From Paraburkholderia mimosarum LMG 23256 = NBRC 106338 (lineage in GTDB: Bacteria > Pseudomonadota > Gammaproteobacteria > Burkholderiales > Burkholderiaceae): DNA of 43,451 nt. The notes under the pieces are model-generated. The model saw nothing but the letters and a program-made list of their open reading frames with translations, had not been told where the DNA came from and did not search any database. Of the stretch, positions 9,801 through 17,442 are shown piece after piece (positions within the stretch are counted from its first letter, which is position 1; each line of letters starts with the position of its first letter). The stretch is taken from the NCBI RefSeq assembly GCF_000739815.1, contig NZ_BBJJ01000059.1, positions 1 through 43,451 of the forward strand, written 5' to 3'. A program made the position numbers and the translations under genes.

Positions 9801-9899
9801 GAAGAACGCGACGATCCCCGCAACGGAAATCAGAATGATGAGAAAGAGAGTGATGGAGCGCTCGCGCACGGCGAGGGCCGACAGGTTGAAGCCGCTCAT
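6801..9899 (-). CDS. RND multidrug efflux transporter, inner-membrane permease
   Basis: The 1032-residue protein has full length for an RND (AcrB/HAE1-type) proton antiporter. An N-terminal membrane helix precedes the first periplasmic porter loop (PGATAQEMQEQVAEPLEKR). A membrane bundle contains the proton-relay acidic pair in LGLLVDDAIIAIE (about residue 405), and a second helix-loop-bundle repeat ends near IWFKIRPEAG. The pump would extrude hydrophobic or amphipathic compounds with the adaptor encoded just upstream and the outer-membrane factor at 11802. Its ATG overlaps the adaptor stop in an ATGA arrangement, so translation is coupled. Regulation is presumably by the adjacent TetR protein. 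Substrates cannot be deduced. Confidence 0.95.
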   Translation of the reverse strand: MSGFNLSALAVRERSITLFLIILISVAGIVAFFKLGRAEDPPFTVKSMTVITAWPGATAQEMQEQVAEPLEKRMQELRWYDRTETYTRPGLAFTTVTFLDSTPPAEVPEQFYQARKKLSDEAANLPPGVIGPLVNDEYSDVTFALFALKAKGQPERLLVRDAEDLRQRLLHVPGVKKINIVGEQAERIYISFSHDRLATLGVTPQDIFAALNGQNVLTPAGSIDTAGAQVFIRVEGAFDKLQKIRNTPIVVQGRTLKLSDVASVERGYEDPATFQIRNNGEPALLLGVVMRDGWNGLSLGQALDKEVASINSGLPLGMSLTKVTDQAVNIHSAIDEFMVKFFVALLVVMVVSFASMGWRVGIVVSAAVPLTLAGVFVVMAATGKNFDRITLGSLILALGLLVDDAIIAIEMMVVKMEEGYSRVQASAYAWSHTAAPMLSGTLVTVVGFMPNGFARSTAGEYTSNMFWIVGIALITSWIVAVVFTPYLGVKLLPDIPKIEGGHEAIYNTPNYQRFREFLVRVVQRKWMVAGIVVGSFVVAVMGMSVVKKQFFPTSDRPEVLVEVQMPYGTSIEQTAAGTKKVEAWLAKQPEAKIVTSYIGQGAPRFYLAMSPELPDPSFAKIVIRTNDEKEREVLKLRLRKAIAEGLLPGAQVRVTQLVFGPYSPYPVAFRVMGPDPQKLRAIAAQVEGVMNASPMMRTVNTDWGPLVPTMHFTLDQDRLGAVGLTSSSVAQQLQFLLTGIPITNVREDIRSVEVVARSAGDTRLDPERISGFTLIGSAGQRVPLSQVGKVDIRMEDPILRRRDRTPTITVRGDIAEGLQPPDVSTAMLAKLEPVIAQLPDGYRIEEAGAIEEAGKATKALVPLFPIMIALTLLIIIFQTRSIPATMMVFATSPLGLIGVVPTLLLFNQPFGINALVGLIALSGILMRNTLILIGQIEQNTREGMTPFHAVVEATIQRSRPVILTALAAMLAFIPLTHSVFWGTLAYTLIGGTFAGTIMTLVFLPAMYAIWFKIRPEAGKAPAAHEESESTIA

Positions 9900-11017
9900 T
9901 GCGCCTCTCCTTCGCGTGTGACCGACGCCGTGGTCATGCCGTCATTGGCGAGGCGCACCTTTTCGCCGTCGTGAAGCAGCTGAGCCCCAAGCGCGACGAC
10001 CTGCTCGCCTTCGCGGAGATCGCCGGTCACGGTCGCCGTCTCGTTGCCGAGTGCCGCGACGTGGACCTTATGCCAGGACGCGTGCGCCGGCGATCCTTCG
10101 ATCGTCCAGACGCCCGTGCCGGTTCCCGGATCGAACAACGCGCCGGCGGGTACCTCGAGCGCGGCCTGCCGCTGTCCGTCGTCGCCTGGCAGGTTGAGCG
10201 TCACCGTGGCGCCAAGCGGAGCGTCGGAAAGCGCGCCGCCGAGGACATACCTGGCCTCGTAAGTGCGCGTCAGACGATCGGCGGAATCCGAGAGCTGCCG
10301 CAAAGTGGCGGGAACGCTCTTGCTGCCGGCGCCGTAGAGCGTCGCCTGCGCAGCCGAGCCCGGCTCGGGCCGAAGTGTTTCGGGAAGCTGAACAACGGCT
10401 TCGCGCGGCCCTGCGTGCGCAAGGCGCACGACGATCTGGCCTGCGCCGACGACCTGACCCGGCTCGGCCAGGGTTTCGACCACCACGCCGTCCGCATCCG
10501 CCAGCAGCACGGCGTAGCCGGACGCGTTGTTCGCGAGATCGGCCTGCGCCTTTGCCGCTACAAGCTGCGCTCTGGCTGAATCGGCGGCCGCCTTGAGCTG
10601 CTCGTACGTCGACGCCGACACCGCACCTGCCGCCACGAGATCGCGGTAGCGGGCCTCATCGTCAGCCGTCTGCGTGGCCCGCGCCTGGGCTGCGCTAACC
10701 AGTTCCTGCTGTGAGCGCGCCTGCAATCCGAGGTCGATCGGGTCGATGCGCATCAACGGCTGGCCACGTTTGACCGTTTGCCCCGCATCGACGAGACGCT
10801 CGGTGATTTTTCCCTGAACCCGGAACCCGAGATCGCTTTGCACGCGGGCGCCAACCACCCCCGTGAAGGAGCGGCTCGCCCCCGGGGCGCTATGGACCAC
10901 GGCCGTGCGCACGAGCGGGGCTTCGGTGCGCGCGTCGGGGATATGGCTGTCACCGCATGCCGCAAGCGCGAGCGATGCCAGGCTCAGGGTGTAGACAATG
11001 TAACGGTGCCGGAACAT
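9896..11017 (-). CDS. RND efflux periplasmic adaptor (membrane-fusion lipoprotein)
   Basis: The 373-residue product starts with a lipoprotein signal whose lipobox is LAACGDS (Cys about residue 21). The membrane-fusion-protein layout follows: a barrel-sandwich half (GFRVQGKITERLVDAGQTVKRGQPL), an alpha hairpin (about 95-160, alanine/glutamine-rich), the second lipoyl half (DGVVVETLAEPGQVVGAGQ), a beta barrel and a membrane-proximal domain. It would link the permease at 6801 to the outer-membrane factor. It is the first gene of the pump operon. The promoter region holds one of two matching operators (11062-11085). Confidence 0.93.
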   Translation of the reverse strand: MFRHRYIVYTLSLASLALAACGDSHIPDARTEAPLVRTAVVHSAPGASRSFTGVVGARVQSDLGFRVQGKITERLVDAGQTVKRGQPLMRIDPIDLGLQARSQQELVSAAQARATQTADDEARYRDLVAAGAVSASTYEQLKAAADSARAQLVAAKAQADLANNASGYAVLLADADGVVVETLAEPGQVVGAGQIVVRLAHAGPREAVVQLPETLRPEPGSAAQATLYGAGSKSVPATLRQLSDSADRLTRTYEARYVLGGALSDAPLGATVTLNLPGDDGQRQAALEVPAGALFDPGTGTGVWTIEGSPAHASWHKVHVAALGNETATVTGDLREGEQVVALGAQLLHDGEKVRLANDGMTTASVTREGEAQ

Positions 11018-11049
11018 GAGGTCGCTCCTTGCGACGAGTAGGAGGCCTC

Positions 11050-11085
11050 ATTCTGATCCTGGTGACCAAATCAGTCAATAGTCAC
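11050..11085 (-). promoter_or_regulatory. Candidate promoter and TetR operator of the efflux operon
   Basis: On the minus strand a TTGACT -35 (plus coordinates 11073-11078) and a weak CAGAAT -10 (11050-11055) are 17 bases apart. Overlapping them is the inverted repeat GTGACC at 11062-11067 and GTCAC at 11081-11085. The same half-sites with identical spacing recur at 11753-11776. Binding here would block transcription of the adaptor and pump. Confidence 0.6.
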
Positions 11086-11096
11086 AACGCGAAATT

Positions 11097-11714
11097 TTAA
11101 GGAGCCAGACTTCTAAGCACGAGGCTCGCCAGTTGGGCCGTCGCTTCGTCAGCCGCGTCGAGGTTGTATTGAAGGAGCAGCGGACTGAAATACGGCTTCA
11201 TGACGAGGAAGATGGCATTCACCGTTTCGTCGAGTGGCGTCTTACGCTCGAATTCGCCCGTCTCGCGCCCGAGCAGCACGATATCGGAGAGCAGTTTCCG
11301 GATCTGCTCCTCGTAGCCCGCGACCGAAGGCCATGGCGAGCCCGCTGCAACGGCGGCGATATCGTAGAGCTTGCGATCCTGAAAGAAGAGTGCGCTGCCG
11401 GAGGCCAGTAACGCCTTGAACATACGGCGGAATTTTTCGGTTGCGCTGTGGGCGTCGCTCACCGCTCCGCTCACGGCCTCGACGATGGCAGCCAGGCGAT
11501 TCGCGCAGATCACCTCGCCTATGGCCTGCTTCGAGTCAAAAAACTTGTAAATGTAGGCTTTCGAAAAACCAATTTCCTTCGCAAGGTCGGAAACGGTTGT
11601 CTTTTCGTAGCCGTAGCGGGTGAAATATTCGGTCGCTGCGTCGACGATCTGGGCACGAACCTCATGGTCCGAAGGACCACGGGACGGCTGGGCGGAGGCA
11701 ATGGGCTTGTTCAT
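11097..11714 (-). CDS. TetR-family repressor of the RND efflux locus
   Basis: The 205-residue protein has a TetR N-terminal helix-turn-helix (about residues 18-65: IVDAATEYFTRYGYEKTTVSDLAKEIGFSKAYIYKFF in outline) and a helical C-terminal ligand and dimer domain. It lies between the efflux operon and the divergent outer-membrane factor gene, the usual place for a local repressor. Identical-architecture palindromes stand on both sides of the gene (11062-11085 and 11753-11776), so it probably represses the pump, the outer-membrane factor and itself, and is released by a pump substrate. The ribosome site upstream of the ATG is weak. The function call is strong by fold and context; the inducer is unknown. 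Confidence 0.92.
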   Translation of the reverse strand: MNKPIASAQPSRGPSDHEVRAQIVDAATEYFTRYGYEKTTVSDLAKEIGFSKAYIYKFFDSKQAIGEVICANRLAAIVEAVSGAVSDAHSATEKFRRMFKALLASGSALFFQDRKLYDIAAVAAGSPWPSVAGYEEQIRKLLSDIVLLGRETGEFERKTPLDETVNAIFLVMKPYFSPLLLQYNLDAADEATAQLASLVLRSLAP

Positions 11715-11742
11715 GGCTCAAGCTTAACTTCTCAAAGAGTGA

Positions 11743-11777
11743 TTGACAACCAGTGACCGTATTGTATATTGGTCACT
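11743..11777 (+). promoter_or_regulatory. Promoter of the outer-membrane factor gene with embedded TetR operator
   Basis: TTGACA (11743-11748) and TATATT (11765-11770) form a good sigma-70 promoter with a 16-base spacer. The palindrome AGTGACC (11752-11758), twelve bases, GGTCACT (11771-11777) covers the spacer, the -10 and the bases just after it. This position fits repression by steric block. It also lies about 40 bases upstream of the divergent tetR start, so it can give autoregulation. Confidence 0.75.
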
Positions 11778-11801
11778 ACGTTGCCACTCTTCGAGACTCC
11801 C

Positions 11802-13304
11802 ATGTTTTCCCATCGACCTCTTCTGCTCCTGTTGAGCGCCACCGTTCTTTCTGCCTGCACCGTGGGCCCCGACTATCACCGGCCCGACGCACCGCTCGCG
11901 CAGGGCTATATGACGCAGCCGCCGGCCGCAAAGACGGCGGCCGCTCCCTCGGCGAATCTGTCGGCCTGGTGGGAAGGATTCAACGATCCCCTCCTGACCC
12001 GCTACGTGTCGCTTGCGCTCGCCCAGAACCTGGACCTCGCCCAGGCCGTCGCGCGAATCGACCAGGCCCGTGCGCGCCTCGGTGCTGCCGACGCTGCATT
12101 GCTCCCTTCGGCCACGGTTTCGGGTTCGGCGGCACGAGCCTACCAGTCGGTCGATACGCCGGTAGGCCAGCTTCTCAACGCACAGCCGGGTTTCAAGCGT
12201 TGGGGCAGCGAGTATGAAGTCAACCTGGAAGCCGGTTGGGAGATCGACATTTTCGGTGGACTGCGCAGGCAGCGCGAAGCTGCGCTCGCAGACTATTCGG
12301 CGACCCAGGCAGCGGCTGTCGCCACCCGACTTGCCGTCGCCGCACAAACTGCGGATATCTACGTCACGATACGGGGGCTTCAGACACGTCTGGATATTGC
12401 GAACCGGCAGGTGAAAACGCAGGAACAACTGCTCGCCGACGTGAAGCTCCTCTACTCGAAAGGCGCGGCCGCCGACTATCAGGTCCAGCAGGCGCAAGGA
12501 TCGCTCGACCAGGTGCAGGCAACGGTGCCCGTGCTCAATGCGGGCCTGGACGCGGCATTGAACTCCCTCGATGTCATGCTGGGCTCCCCTCCGGGTACGC
12601 ACCGCGCAGACCTCGCGGATGCGCGTTCAATCCCCGCCGCCCCATCCATTGCGGATATGGGAACACCGGCGGATCTTCTGCAACGGCGCCCCGACCTGAT
12701 CGCCGCAGAACGTCATCTTGCAGCATCCAATGCCCGCGTCGGCGCGGCAATCAGCGAGTATTACCCGACTGTCTCGCTGAGCGCGTTCCTCGGCAGTGCG
12801 ACCTCGGCAGCGGCCGGCACCTTGTTTACTGGCGGCGCCAGCCAGATGGCAGGTCTCGTCGGTCTGCGCTGGCGCCTGTTCGACTTCGGGCGCATCAACG
12901 CCGACGTCGGCGAAGCGAAAGGCGCCGACGCGGAAGCCCTCGCGGCCTATCGCCAGGCCGTCCTTCGTGCCACCGAGGACGTCGAAAATTCGCTCTCTTC
13001 GCTCGTGAACCGGGAGGCTCAGGCCGCCACCCTGTCGCACGCAGAGTCGTCATTGTCGAAAGCGAAGGACTCCTCGATGGCGGCGTACCGTGGCGGCGCC
13101 GCGAGCTTCATCGATGTGCTGCACGCCGATGAAACCCTGCTGCAGGCTTCGGACGCGAGGGCGCAGGCGCAAACGGAATCCGCGCGAGCGGCGATTGCGA
13201 CGTTCAGGGCGCTCGGTGGCGGCTGGAATCCGGAAACGCTGCAAACGCAGAAGCCCTCGCCCGCACATTCTGGCGCGCAGATTGCCGCCGCAAGCGCCCC
13301 ATGA
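11802..13304 (+). CDS. RND efflux outer-membrane factor lipoprotein (OprM/NodT family)
   Basis: The 500-residue protein begins with a lipoprotein signal; the lipobox LSAC is followed by TVGPDYHRP, a hallmark of OprM-like factors. Two repeated outer-membrane efflux domains follow, with conserved DLAQAVARIDQARARL, the typical GWEIDIFGGLRR stretch, LLQRRPDLIAAERHLAASNARVG in outline and, in the second repeat, LRWRLFDFGRI. It would trimerise into an outer-membrane channel with a long periplasmic tunnel. It is transcribed divergently from tetR and the pump operon. The ATG at 11802 is chosen over 11769 because the signal peptide starts there. Confidence 0.93.
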   Translation: MFSHRPLLLLLSATVLSACTVGPDYHRPDAPLAQGYMTQPPAAKTAAAPSANLSAWWEGFNDPLLTRYVSLALAQNLDLAQAVARIDQARARLGAADAALLPSATVSGSAARAYQSVDTPVGQLLNAQPGFKRWGSEYEVNLEAGWEIDIFGGLRRQREAALADYSATQAAAVATRLAVAAQTADIYVTIRGLQTRLDIANRQVKTQEQLLADVKLLYSKGAAADYQVQQAQGSLDQVQATVPVLNAGLDAALNSLDVMLGSPPGTHRADLADARSIPAAPSIADMGTPADLLQRRPDLIAAERHLAASNARVGAAISEYYPTVSLSAFLGSATSAAAGTLFTGGASQMAGLVGLRWRLFDFGRINADVGEAKGADAEALAAYRQAVLRATEDVENSLSSLVNREAQAATLSHAESSLSKAKDSSMAAYRGGAASFIDVLHADETLLQASDARAQAQTESARAAIATFRALGGGWNPETLQTQKPSPAHSGAQIAAASAP

Positions 13305-13544
13305 GTTGTAGCGGACAGTGCGCTGTTTGACGATTCCATATCGGCGGCGTATCGGACCGGCCGCCGCGGCGGAAATACGGGTCCGCGCGCAATGTTGCAC
13401 CGGGACGGAGCACACAATCTGGGACAGGCAAGCGCGATAACGCGAGAGCCATGAAGCCGGGTTAAGCTAACCTGGCTGTCGTTCAACCCAGCTGCTCATC
13501 AACGGTTCAAAACATCGGAACGGCGGCATTCGTGGTGACGTTGA

Positions 13545-14483
13545 ATGAACGAGAAAATCGATGCGGATTCCGGCCAGCACGCCCCGGACAGAGCCCTTGC
13601 CGGACGGTTTCGTCTGCGGCAAGCGCCGACGCTGCGGGCGAGCGTTGCACCGCTCGCGCCGCCGGTTACCTTCTCGAGGCTGCGAAACGACCGGCCGCAA
13701 CCTGGCCGCTCACTCCCGCCACCACCCGAAGAAGCGGTCATCTTTCAGATACCGCTTGTTGCCTGCCCCGAACCGGACATATGTTATTCAGGAATCCGTA
13801 TCGACGACTCGGCGGCCTGCAGACAGGGCTGGAGCTATCTGCTCGACCTTCGCTGCGAGCCGACACGTCGGCTTGACAAGCCGTTCGACGCCGTACGGCT
13901 CTATCTATCCCGCAGCACGATCGATGACTTCACGTGGCAAAAGGGGCGCCGCCGCATCGGCGACCTCGTGCAGCGCGAATTCGGTGTATACGACCCTGTC
14001 CTGTTTCACCTGACCCAGGCCGTGCTGCCCGTTCTTGAGCAGCCGGCGCTAGCGACCTCGCTATTTCTCGACTACGTGGGCCTCGCATTCTGCGAGCACG
14101 TGGTTACGCGCTACGGCCAAGCCGACGCGCCATCCCGTCAGCGGCGCGCCATGCTCGCTCCCTGGCAGATGCGGCGCATCACGGAGTTTGTCGAGAGCCA
14201 TCCCGGCGTCAACCCGTCCATTCTCGACCTTGCAGGCCAATGCGATCTTTCCGCGAGCTATTTCGCCGAAGCCTTCAAACAGACAACCGGAATGTCGCCC
14301 CATCAGTGGCTGTTGAAGCGCCGGATTGAACGCGCGAAATCGAAGCTTCGCGATACGGACGCGAGCCTTGCCTCCATCGCTCTGGATTGCGGCTTTTTTG
14401 ACCAGAGCCATTTCTCCCGCGTGTTCACCCGCTATGCAGGTTGCGGCCCGAAGGACTGGCGCGCGCACCACCGGTCGCGCTAG
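13545..14483 (+). CDS. AraC-family transcriptional regulator
   Basis: The 312-residue protein has an unassigned N-terminal effector region and a C-terminal AraC DNA-binding domain (about 208-308). The domain contains two helix-turn-helix units, the first in ILDLAGQCDLSASYFAEAFKQTTG and the second in LASIALDCGFFDQSHFSRVF. The classical family tail YAGCGPKDWR is present. An upstream GGTGA may be the ribosome site. It precedes the same-strand genes 14874-19024 after a 390-base gap, so it is a plausible regulator of them, but no binding site was identified. Confidence 0.9.
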   Translation: MNEKIDADSGQHAPDRALAGRFRLRQAPTLRASVAPLAPPVTFSRLRNDRPQPGRSLPPPPEEAVIFQIPLVACPEPDICYSGIRIDDSAACRQGWSYLLDLRCEPTRRLDKPFDAVRLYLSRSTIDDFTWQKGRRRIGDLVQREFGVYDPVLFHLTQAVLPVLEQPALATSLFLDYVGLAFCEHVVTRYGQADAPSRQRRAMLAPWQMRRITEFVESHPGVNPSILDLAGQCDLSASYFAEAFKQTTGMSPHQWLLKRRIERAKSKLRDTDASLASIALDCGFFDQSHFSRVFTRYAGCGPKDWRAHHRSR

Positions 14484-14873
14484 ACAGTTTGCCGTCGGGT
14501 GACGGGAGCCGTCCTCTCGTGAGATATCAGGCGCGGGACGAATATCCGGATCGATTGATCTCCGACGCTTCGCGCCGCGAGGCAGGCTTTCGCATACCTT
14601 CCCGGAAAACAGCGTGTCGGCCTTTCGAAAGCCGAACGCCCATGGTTTGTGCATCGATGCGTAGTTTTATCCAAGACCGGCGCGAGCCTGACGGGATACC
14701 CTGCCTGCGCGCTGACTCCTGAAGTCGCCGCGCGAATGACAACCCGGCGTCGCGCTGAATATTCGCAGACTGGTGCGAGTCTGGCTGCACGCGAAGCACT
14801 TCACGAAATGCATCATTCAGGCATTCCATGGTCGAATGAATAGCAAGCCTGGAACGCCAGGAGGGAGGAAGCC
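14484..14873. other. Intergenic gap of 390 bases
   Basis: No protein-like frame with a ribosome site was found. The last part carries the strong AGGAGG of the next gene. It probably contains the promoter of the 14874 operon, but no convincing -35/-10 pair was recognised. Confidence 0.4.
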
Positions 14874-15797
14874 GTGGATCAGCCGCTTCAACACGCGTCG
14901 GCAAGCGTTCTGCAGACGCGTGCCGGTGACCGTGCAACACCTGTCGTCCGGACATTCTTCGATGAAGCGACGTTCACTGCGAGCCACGTCGTGCACGATC
15001 CCGGCACGCTCGCCGCGGCGATCGTGGACCCCGTGCTCGACTTCGACGCCGCAGCCGGGCGAACCTCGACGAAGTCTGCGCAAGCGATCGTTGCTTACGT
15101 CGAATCCGAAGGTCTCTCGGTTGAATGGCTGCTCGAGACGCATGCGCATGCGGACCATATGACGGCGGCACCTTACCTGCAGGCACAGGTCGGCGGAAAA
15201 GTAGCAATCGGCCGTGCCATCACGGTGGTCCAGCAGATTTTTGGTGATCTCTTCAATGTCGGGTCGGAGTTCAGGCGGGACGGCTCCCAGTTCGACGCCC
15301 TCTTCGACGACGGCGATGAGTTCATGATCGGCTCGCTCAGGTGCACGGTGCTTGACGTACCGGGCCATACGCCGGCCGACGTCGCCTATGTCATTGGTGA
15401 CGCGGTGTTCTGTGGGGACACGATATTCATGCCGGACTACGGAACGGCGCGAGCAGACTTTCCCGGTGGCGAGGCGCGGCAACTCTACCGCTCGATCCGG
15501 CGCTTGCTCAGCCTGCCGGATCAGGCGCGGGTGTTTCTTTGCCACGACTACAAGGCACCTGGGCGAGACGCTTATGTCTGGGAAACGACGATCGGCGCCG
15601 CGCGCATGTCGAACGTACATGTTCGCGAGGGCGTGACCGAGAGCGAGTTTGTCGCCGCACGCAACGCACGCGATGCGACGCTTGCGGTACCCAGGCTGAT
15701 CCTGCCGGCGATCCAGGTGAACATGCGTGGCGGCGCGCTTCCCCCCATGGAAAGCAACGGCACGCGTTACCTCAAGATTCCGCTCGACACGATCTGA
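14874..15797 (+). CDS. Metallo-beta-lactamase fold hydrolase, persulfide dioxygenase/Blh-like
   Basis: The 307-residue protein carries the metal-binding motif HAHADH (His90, His92, Asp94, His95), a downstream GHTPADVAY histidine, CGDTIF with the bridging aspartate, and FLCHDY with the last histidine ligand. The sequence order and the YGTARADFPGG loop match ETHE1/Blh-type enzymes, which oxidise glutathione persulfide to sulfite using one iron. The start is GTG at 14874 with an excellent AGGAGG ribosome site. A BLH_phosphatase protein follows 114 bases later. In Blh proteins these two domains are fused, which supports a sulfur-metabolism role. The substrate is inferred, not shown. Confidence 0.85.
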   Translation: MDQPLQHASASVLQTRAGDRATPVVRTFFDEATFTASHVVHDPGTLAAAIVDPVLDFDAAAGRTSTKSAQAIVAYVESEGLSVEWLLETHAHADHMTAAPYLQAQVGGKVAIGRAITVVQQIFGDLFNVGSEFRRDGSQFDALFDDGDEFMIGSLRCTVLDVPGHTPADVAYVIGDAVFCGDTIFMPDYGTARADFPGGEARQLYRSIRRLLSLPDQARVFLCHDYKAPGRDAYVWETTIGAARMSNVHVREGVTESEFVAARNARDATLAVPRLILPAIQVNMRGGALPPMESNGTRYLKIPLDTI

Positions 15798-15911
15798 TGG
15801 ATTCGCCCGCTTTTCGCCCCGACGTGTCCGCGCACCGACCGCCCGGTGCGGAAAACACGCGAAGCCATGCGGGCTTCCCTGAATCGCAAGACCATCCTCA
15901 AACATATCGCC

Positions 15912-16388
15912 ATGCTCGTTAGACCGCTCGCACCGCACCTCTCGGTCAGTCCCCAGCTGAGTCTTGCCGATGTCGCCACCGTCAAGGCTCAGGGGTTCCG
16001 GTCCATCATCGTCAATCGTCCCGATGGCGAGGAAGCCGGCCAGCCCACCCTCGTCGAGATGCAGGAGGCGGCCAGCGCTGCCGGGCTCGGCTTCGCCGCG
16101 ATTCCCATCGTTCCGGGGAAGGCCACGATGGAGGATGCCGGGCAATTCGCAGCCGCGCTGGCGGCGCTCGAAGGGCCCGTCGTGGCGTATTGCCGCACCG
16201 GCGTGCGTGCGGCCACGCTTTGGGCGTTGTCCGTGGGTGCAGGACTCGAGCCCGACGCCGTGCTCGAACGAATCGCTGCCGCAGGCTACGACCTGAACGG
16301 CCTGCGACCCAGGCTCGAAGCGCTTTATGAGAGCAGTCGCTCAGCCCGCGCAGACGGCCCATGCAACGGGAGCAGCGACGCGCCGTGA
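15912..16388 (+). CDS. BLH_phosphatase (DUF442/TIGR01244) sulfur-transferase-like protein
   Basis: About 158 residues. The protein opens LVRPLAPHLSVSPQLSLADV, continues with GFRSIIVNRPDGEE, and has the active-site loop YCRTGVRA with a cysteine at about residue 94. That loop is typical of this dual-specificity-phosphatase/rhodanese-like family. Homologues begin close to the LxPxLSVS strand, so ATG 15912 is preferred; the frame is open back to a GTG at 15846 and an ATG at 15867, and no start has a strong ribosome site. It would act with the adjacent metallo-beta-lactamase protein on persulfides or related sulfur species. Confidence 0.82.
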   Translation: MLVRPLAPHLSVSPQLSLADVATVKAQGFRSIIVNRPDGEEAGQPTLVEMQEAASAAGLGFAAIPIVPGKATMEDAGQFAAALAALEGPVVAYCRTGVRAATLWALSVGAGLEPDAVLERIAAAGYDLNGLRPRLEALYESSRSARADGPCNGSSDAP

Positions 16389-16434
16389 AACGCCGCGGGT
16401 GCGCCTGTTCTCAATCTCTCAAGGAATCGTTGAA

Positions 16435-17322
16435 ATGGAATCTCCCAATCTGCCTCTCCCGGCTTTCGCCGAGCATCGCGTCGCGCGCGATCGCGGCAGC
16501 GTCTATGTCCGCGACTTCGCCGGCAACGGACCCGCCTTCGTCGTGCTGCACGGATTTCCCGATGATTCGCACATCTACGACCTGCTCATTCCACATCTGG
16601 TTGCAGCAGGGCGAAGAGTGGTGGCGGTAGACTTTCTCGGCTTCGGCGGGTCGGATAAACCGGACGGCATGCAATACAGCTTCCCGCAACAACTCGGCGA
16701 CCTCGAAGCCGTGGTCGAGGCCCTCGCGCTCGATCGGATCATCCCGGTCGGCCACGACGCAGGCGGTCCCGCCGCCGTCAATTTCGCGCTGAAGCATCCC
16801 GAGCGCACGAGCGCGGTCGTCCTGATGAACGTCTTCTACGGGGCCTCTCCGGGGTTGAGGGTGCCCGAGCTCATCGAGCTTTTCTCGAACCGGGAATTGC
16901 GCGCACTGGCCCTGCATTTCCTCCAAAGCCCGCAGCAGTTCGCCTGGCTCGTCGATTTTCAGCGCAACCTGCTTCAACATGGGCTCACCGATGCGCAGAA
17001 AGTCAACTACTTCGATTTCCTCGGCCCCGTGATCGACAACAACTTCAGGCAACAGCCGAGCGCAGCCGTGGCCTTCGCGCAGATGACGTCCCAGCTGCAC
17101 GAGGAGATCGCCGCCAATACGGCCCGCCTCGTGGACTTCAGGCGCTCCGACGTTCCGGTTCAGCTCGTCTGGGGCAACGCCGATCCTTACCTTCACGTGA
17201 GCGTAGCGCACCACATCCAGTCGCAGGCACGCAAAGCTACGCTTCACGCGGTCGATGCCGGACATTGGCCACAGATCGATGCCGCCGGAGAAGTCGCGCG
17301 AATCATGCTGGACGCGCACTAG
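16435..17322 (+). CDS. Alpha/beta hydrolase with Asp nucleophile (epoxide hydrolase/dehalogenase type)
   Basis: The 295-residue protein shows the oxyanion motif HGFPDDS, a nucleophile elbow VGHDAGG with Asp108, a cap-domain region (about 130-210), the acid in WGNADPY and the catalytic histidine in DAGHWPQID. An aspartate nucleophile marks haloalkane/haloacetate dehalogenases and epoxide hydrolases rather than esterases, which use serine. The ATG at 16435 has AAGGA nine bases upstream; the open frame before it overlaps the preceding gene. It lies 46 bases after the DUF442 gene and before two dehydrogenases, and may act on a halogenated or epoxide compound. The substrate is unknown. Confidence 0.85.
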   Translation: MESPNLPLPAFAEHRVARDRGSVYVRDFAGNGPAFVVLHGFPDDSHIYDLLIPHLVAAGRRVVAVDFLGFGGSDKPDGMQYSFPQQLGDLEAVVEALALDRIIPVGHDAGGPAAVNFALKHPERTSAVVLMNVFYGASPGLRVPELIELFSNRELRALALHFLQSPQQFAWLVDFQRNLLQHGLTDAQKVNYFDFLGPVIDNNFRQQPSAAVAFAQMTSQLHEEIAANTARLVDFRRSDVPVQLVWGNADPYLHVSVAHHIQSQARKATLHAVDAGHWPQIDAAGEVARIMLDAH

Positions 17323-17370
17323 ACCTGTTTTTCCTCGAGCAGACAGCTCCTGCTGCCCGAGGGCCTCTGT

Positions 17371-17399
17371 GCCGCCCGCGTCAGTCCGGCGTGGGCGGC
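17371..17399 (+). other. GC-rich hairpin between hydrolase and dehydrogenase genes
   Basis: GCCGCCC at 17371-17377 can pair with GGGCGGC at 17393-17399. There is no U tract after it, so it is not a standard terminator. It may attenuate or stabilise the transcript between the two genes. Confidence 0.3.
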
Positions 17400-17442
17400 C
17401 ATCGCAATTCTCCTTGACCTCTCCATATTTCCGGAGTCAAAC

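Noticed and set aside
14817..16145. 442-residue minus-strand frame over the MBL and DUF442 genes
   Set aside because: Antisense shadow of two genes with clear catalytic motifs.
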